From Durusdinium trenchii (Eukaryota > Sar > Dinophyceae > Suessiales > Symbiodiniaceae), in the NCBI GenBank assembly GCA_963970005.1, contig CAXAMN010001225.1, forward strand, positions 1,658,328 to 1,722,327: a stretch of DNA of 64,000 nt. Direction: 5' to 3'. The notes under the pieces are model-generated. The model made no database searches. It was given only the letters and a program-made list of their open reading frames with translations, and had not been told where the DNA came from. Shown one piece after another: positions 22,276-34,767 of this stretch. How positions within the stretch are numbered: the first letter of the stretch is position 1; every line of letters starts with the position of its first letter. Position numbers and translations under genes: made by a program.

Positions 22276-25200
22276 TGCTGTACAATTGAACGCCTTGCGG
22301 CCTTGCACATTATATAGACGATCTATATACTGTGACACCATTTGCTTGTGGATCGTTTCATTGGTTCATTGTGCCGAGCGGTTGACAAACTTGTTGATCA
22401 CCACCCACTCAAGAACATACTTCTGCTACTAGTACATTGCAAAACTGGTAGCGGCCAGGATCAGCCAGGCCTTCAGGGCAATGGTCGCAAACACGCCGGT
22501 CAACATCCGATCCTCAGGCCAGGACATCTCTCGTCAGCAGCGGCAGCTCGTGGAGTCAAACTCGTCAGGCTTTGTGTCAGTGTAAAAGGATGTCGGCGTT
22601 TATGATCATTTATGTCTCTGTGGATGGTTCAAGAGACGCAAAATTGTGAAGGGAAGATTGCTGCCATAATTCCAGCCATGGATGTTCTTGCACCAAGGCC
22701 TGCGCGGGGAACAGCATCTTTCTCAGGCCCCGGGATCCACCTGTCAACCTCTCGTACTTGAATGAATTACGACCACTGAAGCAGCGAACGTCTTCATGTT
22801 GTTAACTGGTGACCGCCTTCCAACCTTCATTGACGGCAGCAATATAAGGGCACCCGGTAAGTCTGAATGCATCTCTAGCGCAAGTCAAAAATGAGTAGCC
22901 TTGAGTCGAGGGAGGTTCTCCTGAAGCGCTCCAAAGGTTGTCCAACCTTGGATGCTTCAACAAGTTGAGGGCATGAATCAATTGAGTGGTGTTCAAAATT
23001 GTCTATATATACTGTATACATAATTAAAATATGCAAAACAAACACCAGGCAGCAAAGTCCATTTTTTCGGACCGTCTTTTCTTGACCCTTGACGAACATG
23101 GACAGTGGATTTTCGAGCACTGCTCAATTAGGATATTAAAATTACACCGGCATAGACCGCTAATATCCCCAAATAACAACTATATATATCCGCCGACCCC
23201 AGCTGATGGGGGAGCGCCAGAGAATCACCGATATTTAAATATATATATATATATGCAGTCTCCGATGACACAGGCAAACAATTGGGAAGACCAGTAAGGA
23301 AACACACAGAGAGACAAGTGTAAGGAGACAAGCCGCAGCAGCACCGATGGACCAAACCGCCGATCAGCCACCCCGCCGTTGAGAAGTAAGAGCCCCGATA
23401 GCTGAAAGATAGCTTTCAGCGATCTGGGGAAGAACGCATAATCAAGATGATTCTGCCAACTGTCTGAATAGAATATAGCAGAATGCAATGTAATGCAGTA
23501 CTGAAATATATATACTAAAATACATAGCCGCATAGCCCACACTGAAGCCTGTTGCACATCATATCCCGCAAAACTGCTTTGGAAGCTTCCACTACCCGAC
23601 GTGAGTTGTTCCTGACTTGTGCTGAGCGGCTGGAAATCAGAACCACAAAGGGCACCCAAAGGGTAAATACCTGGGCCAATACGGATGCTGGGGCAAAACA
23701 CAGTGAACCCCATGGACAGCACATAACACATCAAAAACAATCTTGACGCAACTGTTGAAAAGCATATCAGCTGAGGCCTCTTTGACAACTTTAACTGTTC
23801 ACTTGGGCAAACATGCAGGTTACTGACCTTGAGAAGCACATTGAAACTACACAATTTGGGAGCCTTCGTTTCCACGTTTGTTGCTCCACACTCTCAGGGC
23901 CGAACACCCCAAATCGAGGCCACGCCCGCCCAGTTCCACCCAGCGGAATTCATCTCTTGATCCTTGGCTCTAGGTGATCTCTAAAACCATGTTACACCAC
24001 AAAGTGCGCAAATTGCTCAGGGAAAGCCGAAGGTTGCTTTGCAAGATTGCTTTGCAGAATCCGTATGCTGTAGCATGGCTGCATCGTGATCATGCATGAA
24101 AGGCCCAAGGCTCTGCAAGATTTTCATATATCCTTAGATGCATACACGCAATGCTCAGGCAAATTCAACGGTAAGGAGTCTCCACCCTTCCACCCTAAAA
24201 CTTCCAAGTGCCCACCCAGCACCATCTTTGTCTAAGAGTCAAATCATGAGGATCTGGTGGCATGGAAATTTGGAAATTGGTGACATCCCGCGTGTACTGC
24301 TCCTGGTCAGGGGCATCGAACATCGTCAACATCGTCTCGGGTCTTCGGATTTCTCCATGTCATCGTGGAGATTCGGTCCCTGGAAGCCAACCGTGAAGCC
24401 AGCTCCGTGTTGAAGGTGACAAAGCCCGTGGAGGTGCAAACCAAAGGATCGCCTGAGGCGAACCAAGACTAGACCCTTTGGGTAGTGCATTTGTGCATGC
24501 GAAGAACTTTACTGGCCAAAGGATTTGCGAAACACGCGGCAAAATTGTGTACTGAAAGAGATAGAATGAGGTAAATACAGTCTTGTTGGAGAATGTTGGA
24601 TATATGTATATATGGTTATGTAAGTTATGTATATATGTTTGGACACTTGGTCCAACTAGGCGTTGTTAAACGGCGCGCTCAAACCGATTTGTTCCAGCAA
24701 AATGTCCAAAAAATGTTGCCAGCCGGCATTGATTGATGGGCATCAATGAAAACCAGTTTCGCTAAGTGGTCGCAATCTCTGTTCCATCTCAAGGACCCCA
24801 GCACTTCAGCTCGTCTAAAAACTGCTGCGTCTCCTTGAGTCCCATTTCGTAGGAATGCTCCACCTACACCTTCATACCAACACAGTATCTAGCAGGTGCC
24901 CCCCCCTCTTGCCCCTTTTTGAAGGCAAGGAATTGCAAAAATTTACTAGTGTGCAAGCCCACGATTATCAGCATCGTGCTTTTTGGAAATACAAATCCGT
25001 CTTTCTGCCTTGTTGAACTGGCTAGATGTTCATGTCCTATGCTACTCTACACTCTCCTTGACATTACTATTCACAACAAATTTGTTATTTAAGACATGTG
25101 ACATGCACACTTCTTGACCTCAAACTCACCGGTGAAAACGGATGAAGAAGGTGTTCCAATGCCGCATGTCTTTTGCATGGCCTCGAGCAACAGCATCTTT

Positions 25201-28200
25201 AACACGTCTTTGCGCTGAAGCGACTTCTTCCGTGAGGAGCTTGACACGCCTCAAGTCAGTGCACTACCGAAAGCATGAACGTTCATTACCCGCCTGTCGA
25301 CAGGCTTACGGTATTTTCAGATATATTTTGCATGTGTTGCACCAACATTATCTCCCAAAAGCACCTGTTCTAATATTTGTTGGGGACAACGATCCAAGGC
25401 TGTGCTGCAAGCCATAAGGGCAATTGTGTGTGCAAGCCCTGCTGATGACTTTCTAAAGTAAATGGCAGATTGAATATGATTCAATTCATTAGTCGAATCA
25501 GCTTGTGACAAACCAGGTTCAGCCAGGGCACTTTTGACATCTAATCAAATTGACCTTCTCCGGTTCGTTGCCTTCTGGAGATCCAGCATCCTCATGCATC
25601 GTGATTGTAAGAGTGAGGCTTATCAAGCAGAGTGAGGCCAATTTTGGGACTTGAGACCGGAAGAACGCTCGAACAAGGGTCTGAGCTTGCATGTGACTGA
25701 AGCCCATTGATCACCACGCGTGGTGATTGCATTGACCCCTCTTAAGGGTGAACCTAGCCTCCCAATGCTGCTTGGCGTGCACCACCTGGAGTCTGGCTTC
25801 CCTCAAGGCGGCTACCTGCAGGATTGCCCAAACACAGTCAGTCATCAAAAGCAAATAACTATAAATAACTTAAATAATAAACCAAACAGTTTTGATTTCT
25901 AGTCTCTTGTGGGACGACTCCTCGTCCCTGTCCGTCACCAAACAAAAATGGCCACTTGCAATCATGTAACTTGGCACAAATGTTGGCACAAATGCATGCA
26001 CGACTTTCCTCGTGTTCTGACAATAGCGATAATAGCGGCCCCGGACGCTGAGCAGGCCTGGTGAGACAAGCGGCCTGTCCGCTCGGCGCGGTCAAATCAC
26101 AACAGCAACTCTTGAATGGAGGTCACGTGGTCTGAGCAAGCACAACTGATTACCTTTGCTTGCCTGTTCGTGTGATCAGCCACCACTAGTCATTGAGCAC
26201 TGCGCAATGTCATGCGAACTCTATCAACGACAACAGCAATCATAAATGCAACAGCTTCCACAATATGCCACAATCACCTGCCTGCTTTATATAAAGCAAC
26301 CACATTCACCGCCACCGCAGCTATGACTCTATTACTCCTAGTGTTCTTCTTTCCAAAGCTGCGGCTACTTCTACAACTATAGCGGCTAGTCTTGTTTCTT
26401 GCAGAATTCATCCCCGCCACAACCGCAGTCTTTGTGAAATAAGTCGAGCAAGCGTTCTGGGATGTTCAGGGCTACCATGAATGAAACGGCGGTTAGCCTT
26501 TGAGATTCCAACCGAGCCACTAAAGGCAGGGAAACATCTGGAAACATATGCAAAACATCAAACATCAAACAAAGAAGCTAATGGAGACACTCATAAGCCA
26601 TTGACCCACCTGTACGCCGCACCACATAAGCCCGCTCGATGACATCGTCGTTGAACACATTCGAGAAATACTGCTGCAAAGCACTGTCGGAGCGATACAT
26701 CGGCGGAATGTTCCTGCAAAAACGAAGAAGAAAACAAGAAGGCAAGGGATGGCAATTTGTTTTGTTTCTTCGTGCTCAATTCAATACACCTGGATACACC
26801 TGGATCAGCATACGTTCAGCATACAACCATCATCTGTCACTGCTACACTGTTCAACGGTATCTAGCCGGGCTGGTGAGAAAAATGAACAAAAATTGTTGC
26901 GAGAATGTGCGATGTACTAGCCGCTCGCAACCAACCTTGGCAGCATGGACATGTTCACATCAATGACCCTGTTCTCCACACTGGTACCGCATGCAAATTC
27001 GCTACTAGCAGCTTCTCTTTGCTGGTAGCAAGAATGCTACTGGTAGTAAGTAGCGATGCCCTTGTTCCTAGCAGTTTCTTGTTACTACTAAGTCCTTTGC
27101 TGGACACATCTCACCACACGATTCCCCCACGTCGGCGTCCTTACCAGAACTGTGTTCGCTCGAGGGAAGGGAATGTCCTTCAACCACTGGTACCGTTTCT
27201 CTGTAAAATGCTCCTGCACACTGCGCCGTTGAATGTGCAATTAGAACTGCTCCAACACCCATCCAGTGTGCAACAGTTGGAGGCCCTGGAAGAAAAAAAT
27301 CATCTTCCCATCCTCCCAACCCATGTAAGAACACCTGCTACTTGTGAATTTTCAAGTACCAAACAAACCTGGTAGTTGCCAATGACGTCTCCTGGCGCTT
27401 GGTGGCTGATATGTCGAAACCTGCTATATTGGTATTCTTATGTGTTTTTACATATCAGCCATAGGCTCCAGGAGACGTTCATGCCAATGATTTTACCATA
27501 TTTTACCATGGGTGGGGGGGGAATTTGCGTTACTATTGACCACGAATCAGAGGGTTTGGGACACTGGTCGTTATGGGGCAGATCTGCAACGGACTGGTGA
27601 TTGAACGTTTGCAGGCAAGCTATTCTGATTTGCATTGATTTGCTAGTTGCATACCTTTAGAGGGGGAAGTGAAGATGGTTACGTCCAAATCCTGCTTGGG
27701 CCAGAAAGAGAGAGCAAGGATCCAACGTGATCCTCAAAACATCAAAGAACAACGCTTTGCCCTGCTAGTACCGTCGCGCTGAGGGTCTTCATTTCACCTG
27801 GTCATTGCAGGGCTTTTGCAGGAATCACGCACTTTACCGCACAGATGGCGTTCACGAACCCCGCAAAGAGCCCAGGCTGCGGTGAAGCAATGCACGCCGC
27901 TGTCAGTGCGGAGTGACCGCTTGGACGCGCTTGGAGCTGCAACTACATTCCCCTATTGTCACCGACTCGTGCCTTGGAGCAACAAGCAGCATGCTTACTT
28001 AGATTTCCATGTTTTGTTCCCCTCATCCGGGCTATACACCTGGCAGGCTAAAGTTTATAGCGCAACGTTTTTTATTGTTCTGGTGGACACTGAAGGCCTG
28101 AGTGTGTCGAGGACGATGGAGCAGTCGAGAAAGGTGAGGATGCAAGTGCTGGGGACATGGTCGAGTTGGAAGAAGGCTCGAAGGCTGCGTTGCTCGCAAG

Positions 28201-29830
28201 ACGACTGGGTGCACTTGACTTACCTACCTTCCGCTGCTGCGAAGCACTTCGCCTGAGATCATTACCTTTACTTTACTCCACGTACCGCTTTTTCCGAATC
28301 AGGACTGCTTACAGACCTTTTGTGCAAAGGTTCTTGCTCTAGCTGATATGAAGACTCGAGCAGTCAAGATCGATATGCTGACCAATCGAGCGCTGGAGGC
28401 GATCCACAAGTTAGGCCTTGAGGAAGCACGAATGCTGGAAGCAGCTGTATTCAATGAGAAGGCAACAGTTCTCAGCGGCGCCATGAGTTGGGCACTGTGT
28501 TCGACTATGGTGATCGGGCTCCTTGGCGGTTTCCATCCTTGGCTGCCTACGAACAAGTGACGTTGCCGTCTTTGGTGGCTGCTTCGTCTGGGTCACATGT
28601 GCAGGGAGTGTCTTACAGAGGTCGCTGACAACTTCTGCGGGTCTTGTCGGAACGTGAAGCTGCAGCGAGCAGGAAGGCCATTGCTTGCGACTTCCATGTC
28701 AAGATATTTGAGACGTACTTGATGTGAACAAGTCCTTGATTCGTACTTGACGAACATCCGAAACTAGCGTCCTACTTGACGACCCTATTTTTTGGACTTT
28801 TTCTTGTGACTGTCCTCCTGACTGGGTTTCAGTCACACTCTCGTCTCCCACCCACAGGCGCCAGGCGACGTCGTAACCTGGTAGTTAGGTGGCAACCTTG
28901 CAAAATCTTGCAACACGATTGAACATTATTGAACCACAGCGGAAAGACGTGCGCCAACCTTGTGAACTCAGGAATGCCGCTGCTTCAATGACTTCAAATG
29001 CACTTGAGCAAGACAACATAAGACAACTTTGGCTGAATTACAATTTGCTGGATATTGCCATGTGGTGGTTCTTCCTGGTTAGATAATTGGCCAAGGAGAG
29101 ACCGGCCATCATAGGATTGAACTATTCAAACAGGCGACAAAATTTCCACGGGTCGCCGGCGTCCCTTCCCCTTTGCGCCCTTGGCGCCTGTGCAACTGCA
29201 ATTGTCCAACTGGACGCGCTCACCACAAACCACACCATAATTGCATGGACCTCATCCCATACCATTGTCCTTCCAAGTCATGGACCAAATCCTTCTACAT
29301 TCTATAATTAGCTAGAATATGCTAGAATCACTGTCTAGTGCGCGCTTTTCACCAAAGCCGGACTCGCATTCTAAGATGCCAGCCCATAGCATCCAATCCG
29401 GCAAAGGATCCCTTCCAATGTCGAAGGTGCTCAACATGTCCAGCATCTTGGAATTTTTGTGCGCCTGCCCAGCACGTAGGGCTGAAGCAAACAGCTGAGA
29501 CTGCATCAGTCAACGCTCACGGCCTTTGCCTCTCATTTCTCCAAAAAGAAAGTTGAGGAAAAGTTAAGCAAAAATAAGTTATCTTCCCTTGATCACATTT
29601 CACTATGGGAAAGCCACGACATCAGCAAAACACCGACTCAGCCTGGTAATGCATCGGAAGTAAGATGACGGACAGCACAGAGCCTGACCACTTCAGGCTC
29701 ATAGATTACTAAAAAAAGCAACACGGCAAGCACCCGCCTATGACAAAAAATATTCTCCAAATGAGGCGGCGAAATTCCAGAAATGCCCATCCATCCAAGC
29801 CAGCTGCGCTGATCTGAGTCAAATCGCATG
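22096..29830 (-). CDS. Probable CSC1/OSCA (TMEM63-like) channel gene, many exons
   Basis: Minus-strand islands in order resemble the architecture of the CSC1/OSCA calcium-permeable channel family. Near 29.76 kb, AAGLDGWAFLEFRRLIWRIFF looks like the first membrane region. At 29.34-29.50, DMLSTFDIGRDPLPDWMLW; at 27145-27285, AHWMGVGAVLIAHSTAQC (second membrane segment). At 26610-26713, NIPPMYRSDSALQQYFSNVF is close to the cytosolic domain start. Then LVARLESQRL at 26.5, LLTEEVASAQRRVKDAV ending in a Phe-Ile-Arg-Phe strand at 25.2, membrane segments at 23.7 and 22.5, and QVFLAFLPTALYLIIRNL at about 22.2 kb, matching the FLPT-type helix. Several exons have AG/GT borders. The C-terminal helices were not found; the gene may be cut off by the retroelement at 17-21 kb. 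Family assignment is inference from motif order. Confidence 0.45.
26610..26713 (-). CDS. Exon of the CSC1-like gene, cytosolic domain start
   Basis: A TTTTGCAG acceptor precedes 26713 and a CAG/GTGGGT donor follows 26610. The 104-nt exon reads NIPPMYRSDSALQQYFSNVF, then NDDVIERAYVVRRT. An Ile-Pro, then a Leu-x-x-Tyr-Phe helix, then an Ala-Tyr-Val-Val strand is the signature of the CSC1/PHM7 cytosolic domain (an RRM-like fold). This is the strongest single piece of evidence for the gene family. Confidence 0.5.
26999..27090. repeat. CTAGTAGC-type minisatellite, array 4
   Basis: A short degenerate array (GCTACTAGCAGCTTC, GGTAGTAAGTAGCGATGCC, TTCCTAGCAGTTTC). It lies inside an intron of the CSC1-like gene, between the exons near 26.6 and 27.2 kb. 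Confidence 0.6.
27145..27285 (-). CDS. Exon of the CSC1-like gene, membrane segment
   Basis: A CTTCCAG acceptor precedes 27285 and a CTG/GTAAGG donor follows 27145. The 141-nt exon carries AHWMGVGAVLIAHSTAQC and then an acidic/Ser-rich loop. Coding character and both splice sites are good. Assignment to the channel gene rests on order and on the Trp/His-containing helix. Confidence 0.5.
27377..27490. mobile_element. Small foldback element (MITE-like)
   Basis: Arms of about 30 bp (CGTCTCCTGG ... TGGCTGATATGT on the left; its imperfect reverse complement ACATATCAGCCA ... CCAGGAGACG on the right) enclose a 30-40-nt AT-rich loop. The unit is flanked by direct repeats TGCCAATGA at 27377-27385 and 27482-27490. 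The last three bases may belong to the arm, so the target duplication is 6-9 bp. It lies in an intron of the CSC1-like gene. Confidence 0.6.
28090..28732 (+). pseudogene. Retro-fragment with broken frames in an intron
   Basis: The plus strand, opposite to the host gene, contains coding-like blocks in shifting frames: EKGEDASAGDMVELEEGSKA (28.1 kb), NRALEAIHKLGLEEARMLEA (28.39), VFDYGDRAPWRFPSLAAYEQ (28.50) and EREAAASRKAIACDFHVKIF (28.66), with an internal TGA. The style (long Ala/Glu helices, no splice sites) suits a decayed retroelement or retroposed gene piece. I cannot name the family. It lies between exons of the CSC1-like gene. Confidence 0.4.
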
Positions 29831-29850
29831 GCTCAATGAGTTAAGTTGAA

Positions 29851-31193
29851 TCAAGAGTCCCAGAGAAAAAATAACACAACAGGTTTTATGTATATACGTA
29901 TTGAACTCCTCGAAAGAACATGAACATGAATGAATGATATAATATTAGCCAGCATTGCAGGCCAAACAAGCCTCTGAACAAAAGAATTGAAGCCTTTGGC
30001 CTCGTCTTCCGGTGTAGTTTGCCGCACTTTCTTGATCCAATCGAAAAGGGTCACATGCCTTAGTTTGCACACGCCCCTCAAGTAAATCCAGCCAAGATCG
30101 CCAACAAACATCGTATGCCCTTCGTTGAACCCATAATCTGCAACGTGATGGAACATGTGCCTTTGAGTAAGGCAGTAGTGCCAAGGGCAGTTGAACTCTC
30201 TCTCCCTACGCTGCAGGTAGCTTCCACGAACAAGCTCCATTCAATTTCAAGACATCTTAAGACGTCATATCTTGCATCTGGCAGAATCCCAAAGTGGAAT
30301 GCAAAACATGCATTATTCATCTCACTAGTACTAAAATGCGCGAGAAAGGCACGGATCTGCGAAATGCCTGTGGCGCAAGGTCAATCAACATTGGCAAAGC
30401 TAACTGCGCGCGCCGACCGAGTTCAACAGTATTCTGCCGTGTACACCGACCTCGCGGCCGTGCCCGGGGATACATCTGAAGCTATGGGAGCCAGCTCCAA
30501 GTCAGCCTGCACAACCGTGTTGAATGTTCCACTGGATAGCACGAGCCCGTTTGCTCAGCGAATCAGCTTTCAAAACAAACAATACTGTGAACAATACTGT
30601 AAGACCGGGAGAAAGTGGGAATCCAGTGCCTTTCACTTGCACAGCAGTATAGGCACAAAACATTGCAAGGTGAAGACTCTGAATACCTCTTTGTAAGAGT
30701 CATTCTAAATCAATCTATTTAATAAATATATATATATAATATACATACAAAACCCGTTCTTTCGGCTGATGCCAACCTGATTGCAAAGCCTCTGCAGAGT
30801 TTTGAGATTAGCTTGGCCACACCATCTGCTGTTTCCAACTGAGCTTGGAACCTCTCGAATGTAAACCCATGGCACCAACTTCCGCCACAAGCAAAATACC
30901 TCTTAATCACTGAAACAGTACTTTACCTTGATTTGATGCATCTACTCTGACGCGTGTCATGTCCGAGCGCGTGTCATGGGCACTGAAAAAAGCAGACCGA
31001 CGCCGAAGAATCCAATGGAGAGAGCACCGCGCAACATGCGAATATCATCTTTGCCATTGAGGACAACACCCATCACCTTGGCCAATACCGAGTATGTATC
31101 AACACTGTTTGTTCTGGAAATTGTGCCGCTTGAAGATGCTTGAAGCCCCCATGCCCTGCATACTTCGAGATATTCTAGAATGTGTCCAACCAA
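29851..31193 (-). CDS. Exon-like islands of an unrecognised membrane protein gene
   Basis: Minus-strand islands with good coding character: VLAKVMGVVLNGKDDIRMLR followed by a hydrophobic GALSIGFFGVGLLFSVP (about 30.97-31.08), HFGILPDARYDVLRCLEIEW (30.25), and YGFNEGHTMFVGDLGWIYL then TLFDWIKKVRQTTPEDEA (29.98-30.15, preceded by a TTGCAG acceptor). They may be the 5' end of the CSC1-like gene or a separate gene. No family recognised. Confidence 0.35.
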
Positions 31194-33270
31194 CAGTTTT
31201 CACGACAATTTCACGACATGCGTTGTACGACATGTTTTTTAAGGCCCCATTTCCACCAGCTCTCAAGGCTCCGACTCTGCTGGGTTGCTGTTCTCCTTGG
31301 TTTGTCAGCGACACATCCCGCCGCCTGCAACCTGTCGCCTCGACTTCTCTGGGCAATGCACACTCTCCCAGCTGTCACATTTGGAACTAATGAGTTTATA
31401 GATTAGTTTCGGACATGTCACTTGCCGTGTCAAGTATGGGCAAAATTCAAATGGACGTATAAGATCGTATAAGTCCGAAATCGAAGGTACATTTGACTTG
31501 GTCCAATGGTTCGGTCATGGTCATCCTGTCATTTGCGGGACTTGCGCATTCACGCCACCTTGTTCTCCCATGGATTTCTCGATTTGGCGGATTTCCCACT
31601 GCAGCGCATCTTCCAGCGTAGCAGCCTCAGGTTCGGGCTATGGTCCTCACGCCGAAAGATCTTACACTTGAGATACTGTAGGTGCAAAATGCACATATCA
31701 CTTGTCACCACGCGGCTATTCTAGGATAAATCAAGTACCAAGCACATGATTAGCAAAATCGCATGCGAGAATGCCCAAAGGGTGTCAGCCAAATCTAGGC
31801 AAGTGACCAAGTCGTCACTTGGCTCAGCCCGTTTCCTAAGTCGAAAATGCCCAATGAAAGCTTCCACCAGTGAGTTGTGTTACAGTGTTGCATGACGCCG
31901 CTCAAGAGCCATCAGTGATGCAGTAGTACACAAATCACCAACCACAATCCAAAAATGTGTCAGTTGTGATGCAGCATGCCCTTGACAATAAGGTGCTCAC
32001 CAATCCTGAATTCCTCCGGGTCGCTGATTTGTTGTATTCCGGCCCTGAGCTTTCCTCCAGGGCGGTAGTTTCAAGAGCAAGCCCGGAACACGCATTCCTA
32101 CGCATGCATAAAATTGGTCACAAGCAACTTGCTGGTCGAGCACTCTGGCTTGTGATGCCTCTGTCGCACGCACTCCCCTTTAGCAACCACATGTCCTCTG
32201 CAAATTTTGACTCACCGTCAGCAAGGAGGGGGCCTGCAGCATTCAATTGCTGCAATGGCGACAATTTTTTTAGTGGCTCCCCTGGTGCCCGAAGTGAATA
32301 TGTCAAATCAACTACTAACTAGTAACTAGTATTCATGCGCTCAGTGGATAGCGAACTCTACTGCCAACAAACTAGCAAGAACTATGGTTATGATTGGCAC
32401 GACAGTCACAACATGTCACAACAACAAACTGCAACATTAAAAACTAATCTAGATTTCAGGTTCGACTCCTCTCCTGCCCCTAAAACTCAATTACTCTTGG
32501 GACTCGCGGCTGAACGAACTGCTTTCACAACGTCTGCCGTGCAACTCTCAGGTGATGCACTGCCTAAGTTGCAAAGGCAGCACGGCCCAAATCAAACCCC
32601 ATGTATAATTTCCTCCACTGTGAGTGGGGGTAGGACGGGCTACTACTCTTTGTCATTGCCATCAATACGACAAGTATCAAGTATCTGGCAGGATCTCAAT
32701 GGCACACCAAACTCAACTGCAAAAAAATGTGCCAGCATGCACAAGCTGGTAGTTGCACCCTTGTCCCTGGTATGTACATCCGGTCATGTGATGCAAATAA
32801 TTGGCCAAACATGATCGACTCAATCGACCAAATCACAGAGAGGATCCTTGGTGATGCGGCCCAAGGAGCAAAGATATGGAGACAACAATGCCAAGCTTCT
32901 CCAGGGAGCACATGGCATCTCTGTTGCAAGTTTCCTTAAGCGGATCAGAGTGGTTTTCCTTATCGCGTGAGTAGCCTGGAGGCAAGTTGGAGCCTCAAAC
33001 GGCTATGTGTCAATGCGTCGAGGCGACTTCAACTCCTGCCAGCACAAACCAATATTTAAATATATATATATAGAGAGAGAGAGAGCTATATATATACTAT
33101 ATATACTTTTGTTGTCAAACAGTTAGTGTCAAAAGATATATATATATATATGTATACATACAGTAAATATGTGTTGTCAAACAGTTAGTGTCAGAAGAAA
33201 TTTGCAAAAATAATGCAAACAGTGCTTATGGAATATATAGGACAAACATGGAAAGCTGAAGGACTTTAAA

Positions 33271-33502
33271 GGAGGATCGACATGTGTATGAATTTGTAAG
33301 AACCTTGGGAACATACCTTCGCCCCTTGATCATTATCGTGCCGATATCGGGTTGGACTGGCACCCGCTCTTCTTCCGGGCGGTTGTCCGTCCATTTCTGC
33401 AAGGATTGCACCTTGGAGGTTGCGACTCGAAGCTTCGAGTCGTGGCGCCCACATAGAGCTGTAGTAGGACGAGCAAACATAAAGAATGAAAGGAGCATCC
33501 TG
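33271..33502 (-). CDS. Exon candidate containing a 20-bp palindrome
   Basis: A TTTTCAG acceptor precedes the minus-strand frame LLSFFMFARPTTALCGRHDS, which continues VQSLQKWTDNRPEEERVPV to a GGGGCGAAG/GTATGT donor near 33316. Inside it, CGACTCGAAGCTTCGAGTCG (33422-33441) is a perfect palindrome. Product unknown. Confidence 0.35.
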
Positions 33503-33789
33503 AAAACACACACACACAAACACTTAGAACAACAGCATTGAGGCCAAGACCAGATTCTCCAAAAGTCCAGCTTTAAAATACCTCAAAAAGCAATGCCATC
33601 TGTGGATGTTTGGTCTAAGACTCGACCATCAAACCATCACATCCAGCCAAGCACAGAAAGAAACCCAACAACTCCATCCAAACACACACGTCAAGTATGA
33701 ATATATTGCAAGTAAGACACGTACGTCTGCACATGCAGGTTCATGAAATACTTAGTTTTGTGATAATGTGCTATGTATGAATCTGATTC

Positions 33790-34460
33790 GAGGCATCATT
33801 GCAGTTCCAGGACTGCTTCACGTGCAATCTTCTCTTGAAAAGCATAAAGGGGGAGAAAAAACAAAACCTTAAACAACCATGGCCAAGAAGCTTTGAGAGG
33901 GATTCCACCCAGTTGCGACGCCACAAATTGCGCAGCCGGGAGGTCTCAGCCGAGAGTGTTTTGAAGCCAACTATGGCCCCAGCCGCTGCTGTCTCTTCCA
34001 GGACGAATGGTGAAATATGTTCAAGTTGAACATGACAACCAAGGCTAGGCATATTTTCCAATCAAGCAGGGCTTCGAGTCCTGGAATCCTGTTCACTTGG
34101 ACAATGTGTTCACTTTGATGACAAATCATTCTGATCGTGTTGCCCCATGAAGCATGCAGCGATCTTCTTCTACTGGACGAAGTCTCCACCCCTCTAGCTG
34201 TGTATAATTGCACAGACCAGTCATACTCTCCGGGCACCCCTGGCTGCTAGCTTGCACAAAGCTGGATCGAGTAATGCCTTGAGGTCCGAGCAAGCTTGAC
34301 CAAACAAAACAGCCCGTGTACACCAAGGAGGTTGGGAATGGTTGTCGACCCAAACGTTCAGCTCGACCTTGTCACATAAGAGGCAGAAGAGGATGTTGTT
34401 TTCAGGCGATTTCAGGAAAGCTTCATTGGCCAGTTGCTGCACGTGTAGGTGAGCGAAGGC
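33790..34460 (-). CDS. Two exon-like islands, unknown product
   Basis: The frames AFAHLHVQQLANEAFLKSPE ... LLCDKVELNVWVDNH (34.22-34.46) and TAAAGAIVGFKTLSAETSR ... LWRRNWVESLSKLLGHG (33.87-34.03) look like soluble protein exons on the minus strand. They were not joined by confirmed splice sites and no domain is recognised. Confidence 0.3.
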
Positions 34461-34635
34461 CTTCACCCTAGGGTGACATATAGGCTATATAATATATACT
34501 TGAGGCCAAGGGGGGGGGCGAAAGCTAGCGCTCCAGAATGGGAAAGTGGAGGGCAGTGAGGTAGGAAAAAACACGGCGCTCTTTTTGGAGGCAGGGGTGA
34601 AGAGTCCTTTATATATGGCTCTTTGCCCGGATCCT

Positions 34636-34767
34636 CCTGCGAGAGAAGAGAGAGAAGAGAGACGGAAAGACGAGAGACAGAGAGGAGAGAGAGAGAGAGA
34701 GGAGAGAGAGATGAGAGAGATGAGAAAGAGATGAGAGAGATGAGAGAGATGAGAGAGATGAGAGAGA
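34636..34767 (+). repeat. GA-rich microsatellite running into a gap
   Basis: AGAGAGATG units (9 bp) and GA dinucleotides repeat up to the first N. The assembly gap probably reflects failure to resolve this array. Confidence 0.85.

Noticed and set aside
32335..32475. tRNA-like A box (GCTCAGTGGATAGCG) and B box (GGTTCGACTCC)
   Set aside because: The boxes are about 110 nt apart and no acceptor or anticodon stem can be drawn.
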